This document shows positions 19,591 to 27,185 of a stretch of 40,795 nucleotides of DNA, in pieces. Each line of letters begins with the position of its first letter. Position 1 is the first letter of the stretch. The position numbers and the translations under genes are program-made. The notes beneath the pieces are model-generated. The model had not been told where the DNA came from. It did no database searches and saw nothing but the letters and a program-made list of their open reading frames with translations. The stretch comes from CBCYMI01 sp965183855 (GTDB lineage Bacteria; Pseudomonadota; Alphaproteobacteria; Caulobacterales; Maricaulaceae), in assembly GCA_965183855.1 (NCBI GenBank), contig CBCYMI010000035.1, positions 1-40,795 on the forward strand, written 5' to 3'.

Positions 19591-21316
19591 TTACATTGAG
19601 CGCTCTTGTTGATCTTCAATAAGAGCCTTGCTATAGGTAGATAATGTTTCTGATAACGTAATATATCCAATATATTTTTCTGAGTCTTGATCTGATTTAA
19701 TGTAAATTTTTTCAGTTGATTGCGCATTAAACAGATTGAGAGCATCTCCGAGTGTATTTTTTTGATAAAGAAAAACCGTGTTTTCATCAAGACTGGAAGG
19801 ATTTAGTTCTGTTCTTCTAATAAACTGACTGATCGGAATGGTTTTTAACAGAATATAATGTGTGCCCCCTGATATTGGTAGCCCTTTTGAAATCATTTGT
19901 TTTTGAAAAAAATTTCCTCCCATTAAAGTTTGCACAAGCATGGTTGCAATAGAAACAGCAACCATTACAGCAATTGTGGTTTCATAAGATGAGGTCAATT
20001 CAAAAATAATCAGTGTTGTTGAAATGGGAGCACCCAATACAGCGCCAGAAAGAGCTCCCATGCCAATAATTGCATAAAAGCTTTTTCCAGCAGGCGTGAT
20101 ACCTGGTAAAAATGTCATTAATATACCAAATGCCAGTCCAAGAAGTGCTCCAAGATAAATGGAAGGAGAAAAAACTCCTGTACCAAATCGGCAGCCAATA
20201 CACCAACCAGAGATAAAGGTTTTGACAGGAATTAATAAAAGCAGAAAAGAAAGAGAATAAACTCCCGCAAGTGCATTGCTTGTTGTTTCATAACCTACCC
20301 CAAGAATTTCGGGGAAAAAAATAGCAATACACCCAACGCATAAGCCACCAAAAACAGGTAATAAGCATGTTGGAAGATGAAATTTCTTGATTGTATTCGT
20401 ACAAAATCTGGGTGTATATAATGCCCATTTTATAAAGATAATAGCAAGCAGAGCAGATAAAATACCAAGAAATATAGAAGCTGGAAAATCATATAATGAA
20501 TTTGGATGAATATCTGGAAGTAGAAAAATAGGATTGGCTCCAAAATAGGTTCTGACAACTAAAGAGGCCGTTACACTTGAAATGGTTACTGGAGCGATTA
20601 CTCGAAGTGCATAATGACCTAAAATAAGTTCCAGTGCAAAAATAATTCCTGCTAGAGGAGCATTAAAAGAAGCAGAAACAGCTGCGGCACTTCCACATGC
20701 AAGCAATGTTCTTGCAATCCGTGGAGATATTTTTAGTTTATTGATTAAAATAGAAGTAAAACTGGCACCAAGATGAACGGGCGGGTCCTTCTCTTCCTGT
20801 GCTTGCTCCAAAACCTAAAGCGGTTGCAGAAATCAAGGCTGAATAAAGTCCTGACCTGGTTTTTATTTTTCCTGATTTAAAAATACGTGCTTCCATGACT
20901 TCTGAAATGCCTAAAGGCTGTTCTTCGATAAGCCATTTTGTTTTTTTTCCAATATATAATAATCCTGAAATCAGAATGCCTCCAATCACAGGGATTAAAA
21001 AAAACCAATAAAGCGGATAGTTTATCAATTCACTAACCAGGTTTTCACTAAAAACATGAAATCCAAGATATTGAATGCTTTGGATTAAAAGTCGAAAAAA
21101 AAGAGCAAGATACCCAACACAAATACCGATAAGCAAGCCATAAAACCAGGTTGAAATATCTCCTTTAACCCAAAATGTTTCAATTGCTTTTTTGACTGTT
21201 TTTCGGATAAAATAATGTGTCTTGATTTGTGCATGTTTAAAAACAAGGCGTTTTTTCTTTGATCTTTTTGGAGTTATTTTTTTCTGAGATTGAAACAGAT
21301 GATCAAAGAATTTCAT
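19591..21316 (-). pseudogene. CLC-family chloride channel/transporter, one +1 frameshift
   Basis: Inner-membrane anion transporter, about 575 residues if repaired. The first frame (from ATG 21316) covers a basic cytosolic N-terminus and early helices up to the selectivity motif GREGP, including the gating glutamate (about residue 176). The second frame continues with AVHLGASFTSILINKL, further membrane helices, CIGCRFGTGVFSPSIYLGA, the glycine-rich GMGALSGAVLGAPIS, and a C-terminal extension resembling part of a CBS domain (FLYQKNTLGDALNLF, IYIKSDQD). The break is at GGG 20779-20781 (coding CCC), where one base fewer reads GPAVHLGA exactly as in the family. CLC proteins exchange chloride and protons and help in acid tolerance. 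As sequenced the product would stop right after the gate. Confidence 0.88.
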
Positions 21317-21376
21317 TGGAAGACCATATTTATAATTTTGACCTATGTCTTCAATATAAGGGCAGAGGGCTTAATT

Positions 21377-21426
21377 CCCCATTTTATAAAAATACCCCTT
21401 ATAAAATAATCCCCCTTTTATAAAAC
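21377..21426. repeat. Three imperfect C-run/ttataaaa repeats upstream of the CLC gene
   Basis: Runs of four or five C begin at 21377, 21395 and 21411, each followed by an A/T block containing ttataaaa. They lie 60-110 bases upstream of the CLC start on the reverse strand, a plausible promoter/operator position. Function unknown. Confidence 0.55.
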
Positions 21427-21529
21427 AGTTTAACCCTGAATTCTGGTTTAGATCAAGACATTTTCCTGTTTTTTTCTAAAAAACGTTTAAAATATAGGTA
21501 AAAATAAGTACGCCTATGGGTTAAAAGGC

Positions 21530-21739
21530 TTATTTTTTCATGACGCATTCTAAGGCATAAATACGACATTTGCTTGCCAGGCGCTCCGAATGCGTTCGTG
21601 TTTGGTCTATTAAAGCAATGAGTGCGTTAAGGCTTATTTGTTTTGCCTCTGCTTCTTGTTCAAGGATTAACCAAAATGGTTTTTCAAGAGCAAGACTTGT
21701 TGAATGACCAGATAAATACAAAGATTTTTTGATGAGCAT
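21530..21739 (-). CDS. Ribbon-helix-helix domain protein (RHH_4 type)
   Basis: Small protein of 69 residues matching the alphaproteobacterial RHH_4 group: a beta strand with KKSLYLSGHSTSLALEKPFW, then helix one (LILEQEAEAKQISLNALIALIDQTR) and a short C-terminal helix (RLASKCRIYALECVMKK). The fold suggests DNA binding as a dimer, perhaps as a small repressor, but targets are unknown. The gene stands alone, upstream of the CLC gene on the same strand. Recognised by its conserved SGH.TS..LE..FW pattern. Confidence 0.8.
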   Translation of the reverse strand: MLIKKSLYLSGHSTSLALEKPFWLILEQEAEAKQISLNALIALIDQTRTHSERLASKCRIYALECVMKK

Positions 21740-22055
21740 ACCATTACATATCTAAAATTAAAAAAATAAAACTAAATCAAAAATTATAAGACTTCAGTAG
21801 AAATATACATAAACCTATCATTAAAAGAGCAAATTTGCAATCAAGACTTTATTTTAAGACTTGTTTTTTTTTGTGATGAGACGTATATGAGCATGTTTGT
21901 CATCATGAAGATCATAATTAGATATAAAAATTAAGGCGTTGATTTTAACCTTTGTTTTAAACTAAATGGTTTTGAAATATAAAATTTAACTTGGTTGAGT
22001 TAAAACAGGCTTGACCCGATTGAAACAAATTGTAAAAGTGATGAAAAAGGAGCAT
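21740..22055. other. Intergenic region before tRNA-Met
   Basis: AT-rich. A small inverted repeat (tttaact at 21985-21991, agttaaa at 21998-22004) lies about 50 bases before the tRNA. The tRNA promoter should be here. No gene seen. Confidence 0.5.
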
Positions 22056-22132
22056 GGCGGAGTAGCTCAGTTGGTTAGAGCAGTGGAATCATAATCCATG
22101 TGTCGGGGGTTCAAATCCCTCCTCCGCTACCA
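22056..22132 (+). tRNA. tRNA-Met (anticodon CAT), elongator type
   Basis: A 77-base cloverleaf. The acceptor arms GGCGGAG and CTCCGCT pair (with one G-U at the end), the D arm is GCTC..GAGC, the anticodon loop in GGAATCATAATCC shows CAT, the T arm is GGGGGTTCAAATCCCTC, and CCA is encoded. The sequence closely follows the alphaproteobacterial elongator methionine tRNA. The initiator form is unlikely because the three G-C pairs in the anticodon stem are absent. The isoleucine tRNA whose CAT is modified by TilS cannot be fully excluded. Confidence 0.92.
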
Positions 22133-22177
22133 GATTCTTGATTATAAACACCAGAAAATATATCGTATGATTTTATT

Positions 22178-22783
22178 ATGAAACAACAGGATCATCATAT
22201 TTATCCAGTTCATCACTTTCCATTATGTATTGACCTTGATGGAACCTTAATCCGAACAGATTTATTGTATGAATGTTTTAAACTGGCAATTAAAACAAAT
22301 ATTTTATCCATTATGCCAATGTTATTTTGGCTGATAAAAGGGGGAAGACCCTGTTTAAAAACAGAATTAGCATTGCGCTATATTGATAAAATTAATTATC
22401 AGGATTTACCATATCAGAAAGATTTAATCGATTGGCTAAAAGAACAAAAACAACTTAAAAAAGAAATTATATTAGTGACAGGATCTTCTTTATTGTTGGC
22501 TAGAAAAATAGCAGATGAAGTTAAGGTGTTTGATGCGGTTTATGGAACAGAGAAAGGCAGAAATTTAACTGGAAAAACAAAAGCCTGTTTTCTTCAATCC
22601 TTATATCCGAAAGGGTATTTATATGCAGGCAATGAATTAAAGGATATTCATGTCTGGAAGGGGTCTGGCTATGCGATTTTTGTCAATCTGTCTGATAAAA
22701 ACAGAGAAAGAGCACTTAAAGAGCATATTATTCCTGTCAAAACATTTAAGAATTGTAAAAAAAACAGAAGCTCTGTTTTTTAA
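22178..22783 (+). CDS. HAD-family phosphatase domain protein (UbiA-fusion type without the UbiA part)
   Basis: A protein of 201 residues starting shortly after the tRNA. It has the HAD nucleophile motif CIDLDGTLIRTDLL (about 18-31), the threonine of motif II in ILVTGSS, and motif IV region YLYAGNELKDIHVWKGSG. This layout, including the WL..QK linker and the NLTGKTKACFL segment, is that of the N-terminal HAD domain found fused to UbiA-type prenyltransferases in many alphaproteobacteria, in polyprenyl-phosphate sugar metabolism. Here the protein ends in a lysine-rich tail (KTFKNCKKNRSSVF) and no prenyltransferase follows; a prophage scar begins about 180 bases on. The domain could be a stand-alone enzyme or a leftover of the fusion. 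The substrate is unknown. Confidence 0.75.
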   Translation: MKQQDHHIYPVHHFPLCIDLDGTLIRTDLLYECFKLAIKTNILSIMPMLFWLIKGGRPCLKTELALRYIDKINYQDLPYQKDLIDWLKEQKQLKKEIILVTGSSLLLARKIADEVKVFDAVYGTEKGRNLTGKTKACFLQSLYPKGYLYAGNELKDIHVWKGSGYAIFVNLSDKNRERALKEHIIPVKTFKNCKKNRSSVF

Positions 22784-22899
22784 ATAGAATCATAATTTTG
22801 ATTAAATAAAAACTTCCTTTTTTTAGCCTTGGTGACATTATTCTGGATGTTTTTTAAACGATAAGTTGTTTTATTGTTTAAAATAATAAGGAGGATATT

Positions 22900-22965
22900 A
22901 TGAGGGAAATAATCTATCGACTTTTTTCTATTCTGATGCTCGGTGCATTTTTAACAGCCTTATAA
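22900..22965 (+). pseudogene. Truncated entericidin-like lipoprotein gene at prophage junction
   Basis: An ATG preceded by a very strong AAGGAGG site (22889-22895) encodes MREIIYRLFSILMLGAFLTA followed by L and a stop. Length, charge pattern and the LMLGAFLTA ending match the signal peptide and lipobox of small entericidin-type lipoproteins, where cysteine would come next. Here the sequence switches at about 22960-22972 to the 3' end of a phage tape-measure gene on the other strand, so the lipobox cysteine and mature part are lost. The identification rests on a short signal peptide and is tentative. Confidence 0.45.
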
Positions 22966-24860
22966 GGGCGTACAGCAATTCCCGTAATGATCAGCCCGAT
23001 TGGATTCATTAGAAAAATACGCGAAAGCCATAAAAGAGTTTTTCCTAAAAAAGGCAAGATAACCTTTCCAATATTCCACAAAAGCTTAGATAAGAATTTC
23101 ATTGAAGTTATAAGCCCTAACGATTTCATTCCAAACGATCCTATAATATAACGAAGAATGGCAATAGGACCTAAAACACCCGCGATCGCGAGCGCGAACC
23201 CACCTATTACTGTTATTAATGAAGCTATAAATCCAATAAAACCAAACAAAACCCTTATTAGTTTTGGATGTTCACTTGCCCATTTATTAAAGGTTTGAAT
23301 GAGTTTTGTGATCTGCTGAGTTAGCCCTCGCAAGCCACCCGTTTGGGTATCTCCAATCGTTCTTTTTAATCCATCCCACGCGGAACTCATTTTTATAATA
23401 TCACCTGCCAGATTATCATCTAAACTTTCCGCGATTTTTGCCGCTGTTCCTTTTGATGCTTTTAGAACTTTTATAAATTTTTCAATGGCTCCAGAACCTC
23501 CTTCTTTAACCAGGCGAGCCATGCCTGTTCCCGCGTTTTTTCCCGCGATATCAATAAACATTCCCAATCGTTTCGCGTTTCCCATCCCTTCCGTTTTTTT
23601 AGCGATTTCAGCTAAAATCTCTGGCAAAGGTCGTAAATTTCCTAACGCGTCCGTTGTGGTTATTTTTAGTTCTTTTAAAGCCTTTAAGGCTGCTGAGTTT
23701 TTTGAGATTCTAGTATAGATCGCGCGTAGGGTTGTTCCTGCCATGCTGGCTTGAATGCCCGCGTCTCCCAAAAGACCAGCCAGCGCGCCGACTTCCTCAA
23801 TTCCAGCATTTGTTTTTTTAACTTCTGCTACGGCGGAGGCTACATATTTTAAGGTGTCTCCGAGCATTTCCAAATCAGTATTGCTATTTGTGAATGTGGA
23901 CGCTAAAACATCACTTACACGATCCATTTCTGATGGATCCAAATTTAAAGATTTTAGCACGTTTGAGGATATGTCCGCGGTATCCGTCAGGCTCATTCGA
24001 CCCGCTCTCGCGAGGTTGACCATGCCTGACATGGTATTTAAAACCTCTTGAACCTTAAACCCTGATTTTGCTAAAAATTCCATTCCACCAGCTATTTCTA
24101 CAGAGGTAAACGCGGTGGACGCGCCTAACTCATGTGCTTGTTTTTGAAGTTTTTTAAAGCCTTCAGAGGTTTTTGAAATGCCAGACATAGAGGCAACGCC
24201 AGACATTCCCTGTTCAAAATCAACGCTGGGTTTAAGAACGCCACCCATGCCCCCCAGCATTCTACTTCCCATCCCATACCCCGCAAGCCCAACAAAACGC
24301 ATATTTGCTTTTGATTGTAGACGTTTGTTTCTTATATTTTTAAGCGCCGCTAGTTTTCGTTCTTTATTTTTGATTAAATCGAGTTTTTTAGATTGGGTCG
24401 TCATGCGTTGGTTAACAAGATTAATCTGTCTGGCTAGATTTTGTTCTGACTGACTTAACTTTTTGGTGTGAATATTTGCTTTTTTCAAGCTTTGAAGAGA
24501 GTCAAGCAAGGTTTGTTTTTGTTGTTTATGAGCTATTTTTAACCTATTTAATTGTTGTTTCGCTTGTTTAAATTGTTGGATTTGGCGTTTTGTTGGTTGA
24601 TTCGCGCTCGCGATCGCGCGACCCATAGAGGCAATTTGTTTTTGCGCTTTATCCATATTCGCGGCTGTTTTGCCTAAATTTCGAGATAGGGTTTTATGCG
24701 TTTCAATTAATTGCTGTGTGCTTTCGAGTTTTTTAAGTTCAGCTCTCATTTTAGCAAATTGCAATTTTACTTTTTTAGAAGATTTAAACACGTTTTTTAA
24801 AGGTCGTGTAACGTTTTCCGCGGCATTTAATATAATTTTTAACTTGAGATTTTCAGCCAT
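22914..24860 (-). CDS. Phage tail tape-measure protein, C-terminally truncated
   Basis: A protein of 648 residues beginning with a long coiled coil (about 20-180, Lys/Gln/Leu rich) and then the TP901-type tape-measure core (about 205-500) with the alanine/glycine-rich GMGSRMLGGMGG, SMSGISKTSEGFKKLQKQAHELGASTAFT, AGGMEFLAKSGF and VLASTFTNSNTDLEMLGDTLKY. Two or more hydrophobic segments follow (about 535-640). In P2-like phages this protein sets tail length and is longer. Here the family sequence ends at IITGIAV and the last ~18 residues (RPYKAVKNAPSIRIEKSR) are read antisense through the entericidin-like fragment, so the 3' end is deleted. Start ATG has AAGGA upstream. Not expected to work without the rest of the tail. 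Confidence 0.88.
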   Translation of the reverse strand: MAENLKLKIILNAAENVTRPLKNVFKSSKKVKLQFAKMRAELKKLESTQQLIETHKTLSRNLGKTAANMDKAQKQIASMGRAIASANQPTKRQIQQFKQAKQQLNRLKIAHKQQKQTLLDSLQSLKKANIHTKKLSQSEQNLARQINLVNQRMTTQSKKLDLIKNKERKLAALKNIRNKRLQSKANMRFVGLAGYGMGSRMLGGMGGVLKPSVDFEQGMSGVASMSGISKTSEGFKKLQKQAHELGASTAFTSVEIAGGMEFLAKSGFKVQEVLNTMSGMVNLARAGRMSLTDTADISSNVLKSLNLDPSEMDRVSDVLASTFTNSNTDLEMLGDTLKYVASAVAEVKKTNAGIEEVGALAGLLGDAGIQASMAGTTLRAIYTRISKNSAALKALKELKITTTDALGNLRPLPEILAEIAKKTEGMGNAKRLGMFIDIAGKNAGTGMARLVKEGGSGAIEKFIKVLKASKGTAAKIAESLDDNLAGDIIKMSSAWDGLKRTIGDTQTGGLRGLTQQITKLIQTFNKWASEHPKLIRVLFGFIGFIASLITVIGGFALAIAGVLGPIAILRYIIGSFGMKSLGLITSMKFLSKLLWNIGKVILPFLGKTLLWLSRIFLMNPIGLIITGIAVRPYKAVKNAPSIRIEKSR

Positions 24861-24878
24861 TTATGCTATCCTTATCTT

Positions 24879-25133
24879 ATGGCTAGTTTTATTATTTTTC
24901 TTATTTTTGCTTCTTTAATTGCCTCAGGCTTATGGGCTGTTTCTTATCCGTCTGATTTATCTCTTTATGTTATGCTAATAATGTGGGGATTATTCTTTTC
25001 TTTCTATGCAATTGCGGGTCTATTTTGTCTTTATGATTCTGATTCTGATCTTGATGAAGAAGAGATCAAAGAAATAGAAAAAGCTCTTAAAAAAGCACGG
25101 AAACTGCAAAAAAAATATAATCTTGAAAATTAA
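24879..25133 (+). CDS. Small two-TM protein on the opposite strand inside the tail module (moron candidate)
   Basis: Eighty-four residues: two hydrophobic helices (MASFIIFLIFASLIASGLWA and about 31-52, VMLIMWGLFFSFYAIAGLF), then a highly charged acidic-to-basic helix (DSDSDLDEEEIKEIEKALKKARKLQKKY), which should be cytosolic. It fills the whole gap between E' and the tape measure, where P2 relatives have no gene, and runs against them; its stop codon abuts the E' stop with no spacer. There is no strong ribosome site. Phage genes of this kind placed antisense between structural genes (morons) are often expressed from the prophage and can block superinfection, but no function can be assigned here. 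No family recognised. Confidence 0.5.
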   Translation: MASFIIFLIFASLIASGLWAVSYPSDLSLYVMLIMWGLFFSFYAIAGLFCLYDSDSDLDEEEIKEIEKALKKARKLQKKYNLEN

Positions 25134-25268
25134 TTATTTTTGATTTTCTTTATTTCGTTTGATCGCGATTTCATGCCAGTTTAAAAAATCATCTATTGGC
25201 ATTTGATTCATTTCTGAAGGTGGCCATCCTCCACCAAACACCAAATTAATATCAGCCCATGCCTCCAT
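25134..25268 (-). CDS. Phage GpE'-like small tail assembly protein
   Basis: A 44-residue product too short for routine gene finders. It contains MEAWADINLVFGGGWPPSEM, then NQMPIDDFLNWHEIAIKRNK. The ADI..VF..WPPSEM..M.....L.W...A pattern is that of the P2 GpE family (37-45 residues), which acts with gpE as tail assembly chaperone. Its ATG overlaps the stop of the preceding gene (TAATG), and its frame is minus one relative to it, as in P2, where E+E' is made by a programmed shift. I see no canonical slippery heptamer in frame, so reinitiation at the overlapping ATG is the simpler reading. Confidence 0.75.
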   Translation of the reverse strand: MEAWADINLVFGGGWPPSEMNQMPIDDFLNWHEIAIKRNKENQK

Positions 25269-25582
25269 TATATCTCCGTTTGGGAATCTGCATCTACTAA
25301 AAAACCCTGCACACCTGTCATAATCTGAATTAAATCAACAGGATCAAGATGATGAATCTGAGTTTCTGTTAGAATAGGGGTTGTAATTCTCTGGAGCAAA
25401 GGAATATAGGCTGAAACATCCATTTGCAAAACATCCAAGAGTTTAATACCACGCAATTCACCAGAAAAAGGTTTTCTTAAAGAAATTTCAGTAATTTTAC
25501 GTTCACCTTGTTTTATAGGTGTTTTTAATATGATTTTAGGATTGGATTTGGTATTTAAGAAAAGTATTTTTGTGAAACACAT
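25268..25582 (-). CDS. Phage tail assembly chaperone (P2 gpE-like)
   Basis: A protein of 104 residues with the pattern of the E/41/14 tail-assembly family: an N-terminal strand region (KIILKTPIKQGERKITEISLRKPFSGELRG), then PLLQRITTPILTETQIHHLDPVDLIQIMTGVQGFL. It helps load the tape measure during tail tube formation. Start ATG 25582 has AAGG close upstream. It is the first surviving gene of the remnant; nothing of the tail tube or sheath genes remains upstream. Confidence 0.78.
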   Translation of the reverse strand: MCFTKILFLNTKSNPKIILKTPIKQGERKITEISLRKPFSGELRGIKLLDVLQMDVSAYIPLLQRITTPILTETQIHHLDPVDLIQIMTGVQGFLVDADSQTEI

Positions 25583-26056
25583 GCCTTACCTTGGACCTAT
25601 CTAAATGAGATTGGGTTATTTTAAGTAAATAAAAATAGGTTATTACATATTGGTTTGAGTGAATGTCTTGATATAATCAGGATTAAACTAAAAAACATTT
25701 ACGAAAAATTTATGTGTTTTTTTGAATATTGTTTTTTATTTTGAACCTATCTAAATACGATAGATATCTTTCAGGCTTATTTTGTTCTCTGTTTTCGTGT
25801 TGTCAACATTCACCCTGTCTATTCTAATTTTGAATCGATATCAAAATAAAATATTAATTTGAGTAAAAACATCCAATTGATTTTATCGTTTAATCTAGTG
25901 TTTTCCCCTATCATTTATAAAATTTTATAAAAATAATTTGACTTTGGTCTTGGTTTAATATCAATCAATAAGATTGATATCATATAATTATATATCAAAA
26001 ATAATCATTGGGGAGAGAAAGTTTTTATAAATAAAATAAAAAAGAAAGGATGTAAT
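25583..26056. other. Gene-free region between prophage remnant and hydroxyproline genes
   Basis: About 470 AT-rich bases. A 16-base direct repeat (ttgRacctatctaaat) starts at 25591 and again at 25741; it may be a phage control or recombination site. The last part holds the promoter and a candidate operator of the hydroxyproline cluster, listed separately. No coding sequence seen. Confidence 0.55.
25958..25980. promoter_or_regulatory. Candidate operator: 9-bp inverted repeat upstream of hydroxyproline cluster
   Basis: Perfect arms atatcaatc (25958-25966) and gattgatat (25972-25980) with a 5-base spacer, about 77 bases before the first gene of the cluster. The geometry fits a dimeric regulator such as a GntR/FCD protein, a type that often controls hydroxyproline genes. 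No regulator gene is in the window. Confidence 0.45.
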
Positions 26057-26956
26057 ATGGTTTGGCAGGGTATATTTCCAGCAGTAACAACAAAATTTAC
26101 AAAAGAAGGAAAACTAGATCATGCAGAAATGGAAAGATGTTTTGCATATCAAATAGAATCCAGTGTTGATGGATTGGTCGTATGTGGTTCTTTAGGGGAA
26201 GGCATGACACTTGAAAGAGAGGAAAAACTTTCTATTTTGAATATTGCCAAAGCAATTGCTTCTGATAAACCTGTATTAATGACAATATGCGAGACTTCAA
26301 CTGAAAAAGCCTGTCGTTTGGCAGCCGAATCCAAATTGGCAGGAGCAGATGGATATATGGTTTTACATGCTCCTCCTTATATTTCTGATCGTCGAGAAAC
26401 AATAGATAATTATAAAGCAATCGCAATGGCAGGTGACAGGCCTGTTATGATTTATAATAATCCACCTGCTTATGGCGTTGATGTGGATCTTAAAGCAATG
26501 GAAATTCTGGCTGAAGATTCAGCATTTGTTGCGGTCAAGGAATCAACCGATAATGTTCGTCGTGTAACAGAATTGATCAATCGTTTTGGTGATCGATTTG
26601 ATATTTTTACAGGAATTGATAATCTTGGTTTGGAAAGCCTAATGATGGGAGCTGTTGGCTGGGTTGCGGGATTGGTTGTCGCCTTTCCTAAAGAGACGGT
26701 TGCAATTTATCAGTTAGCACGGAAAGGACGATATCAAGAAGCGCTTGAGATTTATCGTTGGTTTAGACCTTTATTGGATTTGGATGTTTCAACAAAACTT
26801 GTACAAAATATTAAACTTGCGGAAAAGATAGAACTCCAGTCAACTGAATATTGTCGGCGACCAAGACAGCCATTATCAGGCAAGGAGAGAGACCAGGCTG
26901 AAAAGATTATTCATACAGCCCTTAAGAACCGCCCTGATTTAAGTCAGTATATTTAA
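26057..26956 (+). CDS. DapA-family lyase, probable 1-pyrroline-4-hydroxy-2-carboxylate deaminase
   Basis: A protein of 299 residues with the dihydrodipicolinate synthase/N-acetylneuraminate lyase fold. It has the GSLGEGMTLEREE substrate loop (44-56), Tyr133 (MIYNNPP) and the Schiff-base lysine Lys161 (FVAVKEST). The family alone does not fix the reaction; the neighbours do. With an FAD amine oxidase and a hydroxyproline epimerase downstream, the likely role is deamination of 1-pyrroline-4-hydroxy-2-carboxylate to alpha-ketoglutarate semialdehyde (HypD/LhpC step). Lysine synthesis (DapA) is a weaker alternative. First gene of the cluster, preceded by AAAGGA about nine bases upstream. Confidence 0.8.
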   Translation: MVWQGIFPAVTTKFTKEGKLDHAEMERCFAYQIESSVDGLVVCGSLGEGMTLEREEKLSILNIAKAIASDKPVLMTICETSTEKACRLAAESKLAGADGYMVLHAPPYISDRRETIDNYKAIAMAGDRPVMIYNNPPAYGVDVDLKAMEILAEDSAFVAVKESTDNVRRVTELINRFGDRFDIFTGIDNLGLESLMMGAVGWVAGLVVAFPKETVAIYQLARKGRYQEALEIYRWFRPLLDLDVSTKLVQNIKLAEKIELQSTEYCRRPRQPLSGKERDQAEKIIHTALKNRPDLSQYI

Positions 26957-27042
26957 GTCAGTATATAGAGTAATAGAAAATTGGTATCATTTTATTATAA
27001 ATACTGTCTGAAAAATCATTATTCAATGATTTAAAAGAGAAA

Positions 27043-27090
27043 TGCCAGGCTGAAATAAAACCCCAGGCTGGCAGGTTTCTCTTGTCTTTG
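27043..27090 (+). terminator. Stem-loop with T-rich tail after the deaminase gene
   Basis: TGCCAG-g-CTG and CAG-g-CTGGCA form a stem with one G-G mismatch (27043-27073) followed by gtttctcttgtctttg. It may end or reduce transcription between the deaminase and oxidase genes. Confidence 0.45.
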
Positions 27091-27185
27091 AGTATGATGA
27101 TTGAAAGGTAAAATAGAAGTGATATCTGATACATAGGAAGAATGAGGGTTCAGCTTTCAAATCATCAATATGGGGTTTCTAGAAT

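Larger units (their letters stand above)
22966..25582 (-). mobile_element. P2-like prophage tail-module remnant
   Basis: Three consecutive tail genes in P2 order (E, E', T) on the reverse strand. The sheath and tube genes that should precede them and the U, X, D genes that should follow are missing. Codon use is rich in GCG and CGC (for example the cgcgatcgcgagcgcg block near 23181), unlike the AT-ending codons around it, which marks foreign DNA. The left boundary cuts an entericidin-like gene. The right boundary is less clear, but a 16-base repeat (ttgRacctatctaaat at 25591 and 25741) lies just beyond gene E. Confidence 0.8.

Noticed and set aside
22056..22132. Prophage attachment site in tRNA-Met
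   Set aside because: No duplicate of the tRNA 3' end was noticed at the other side of the prophage remnant, and a host-like HAD gene lies between them.
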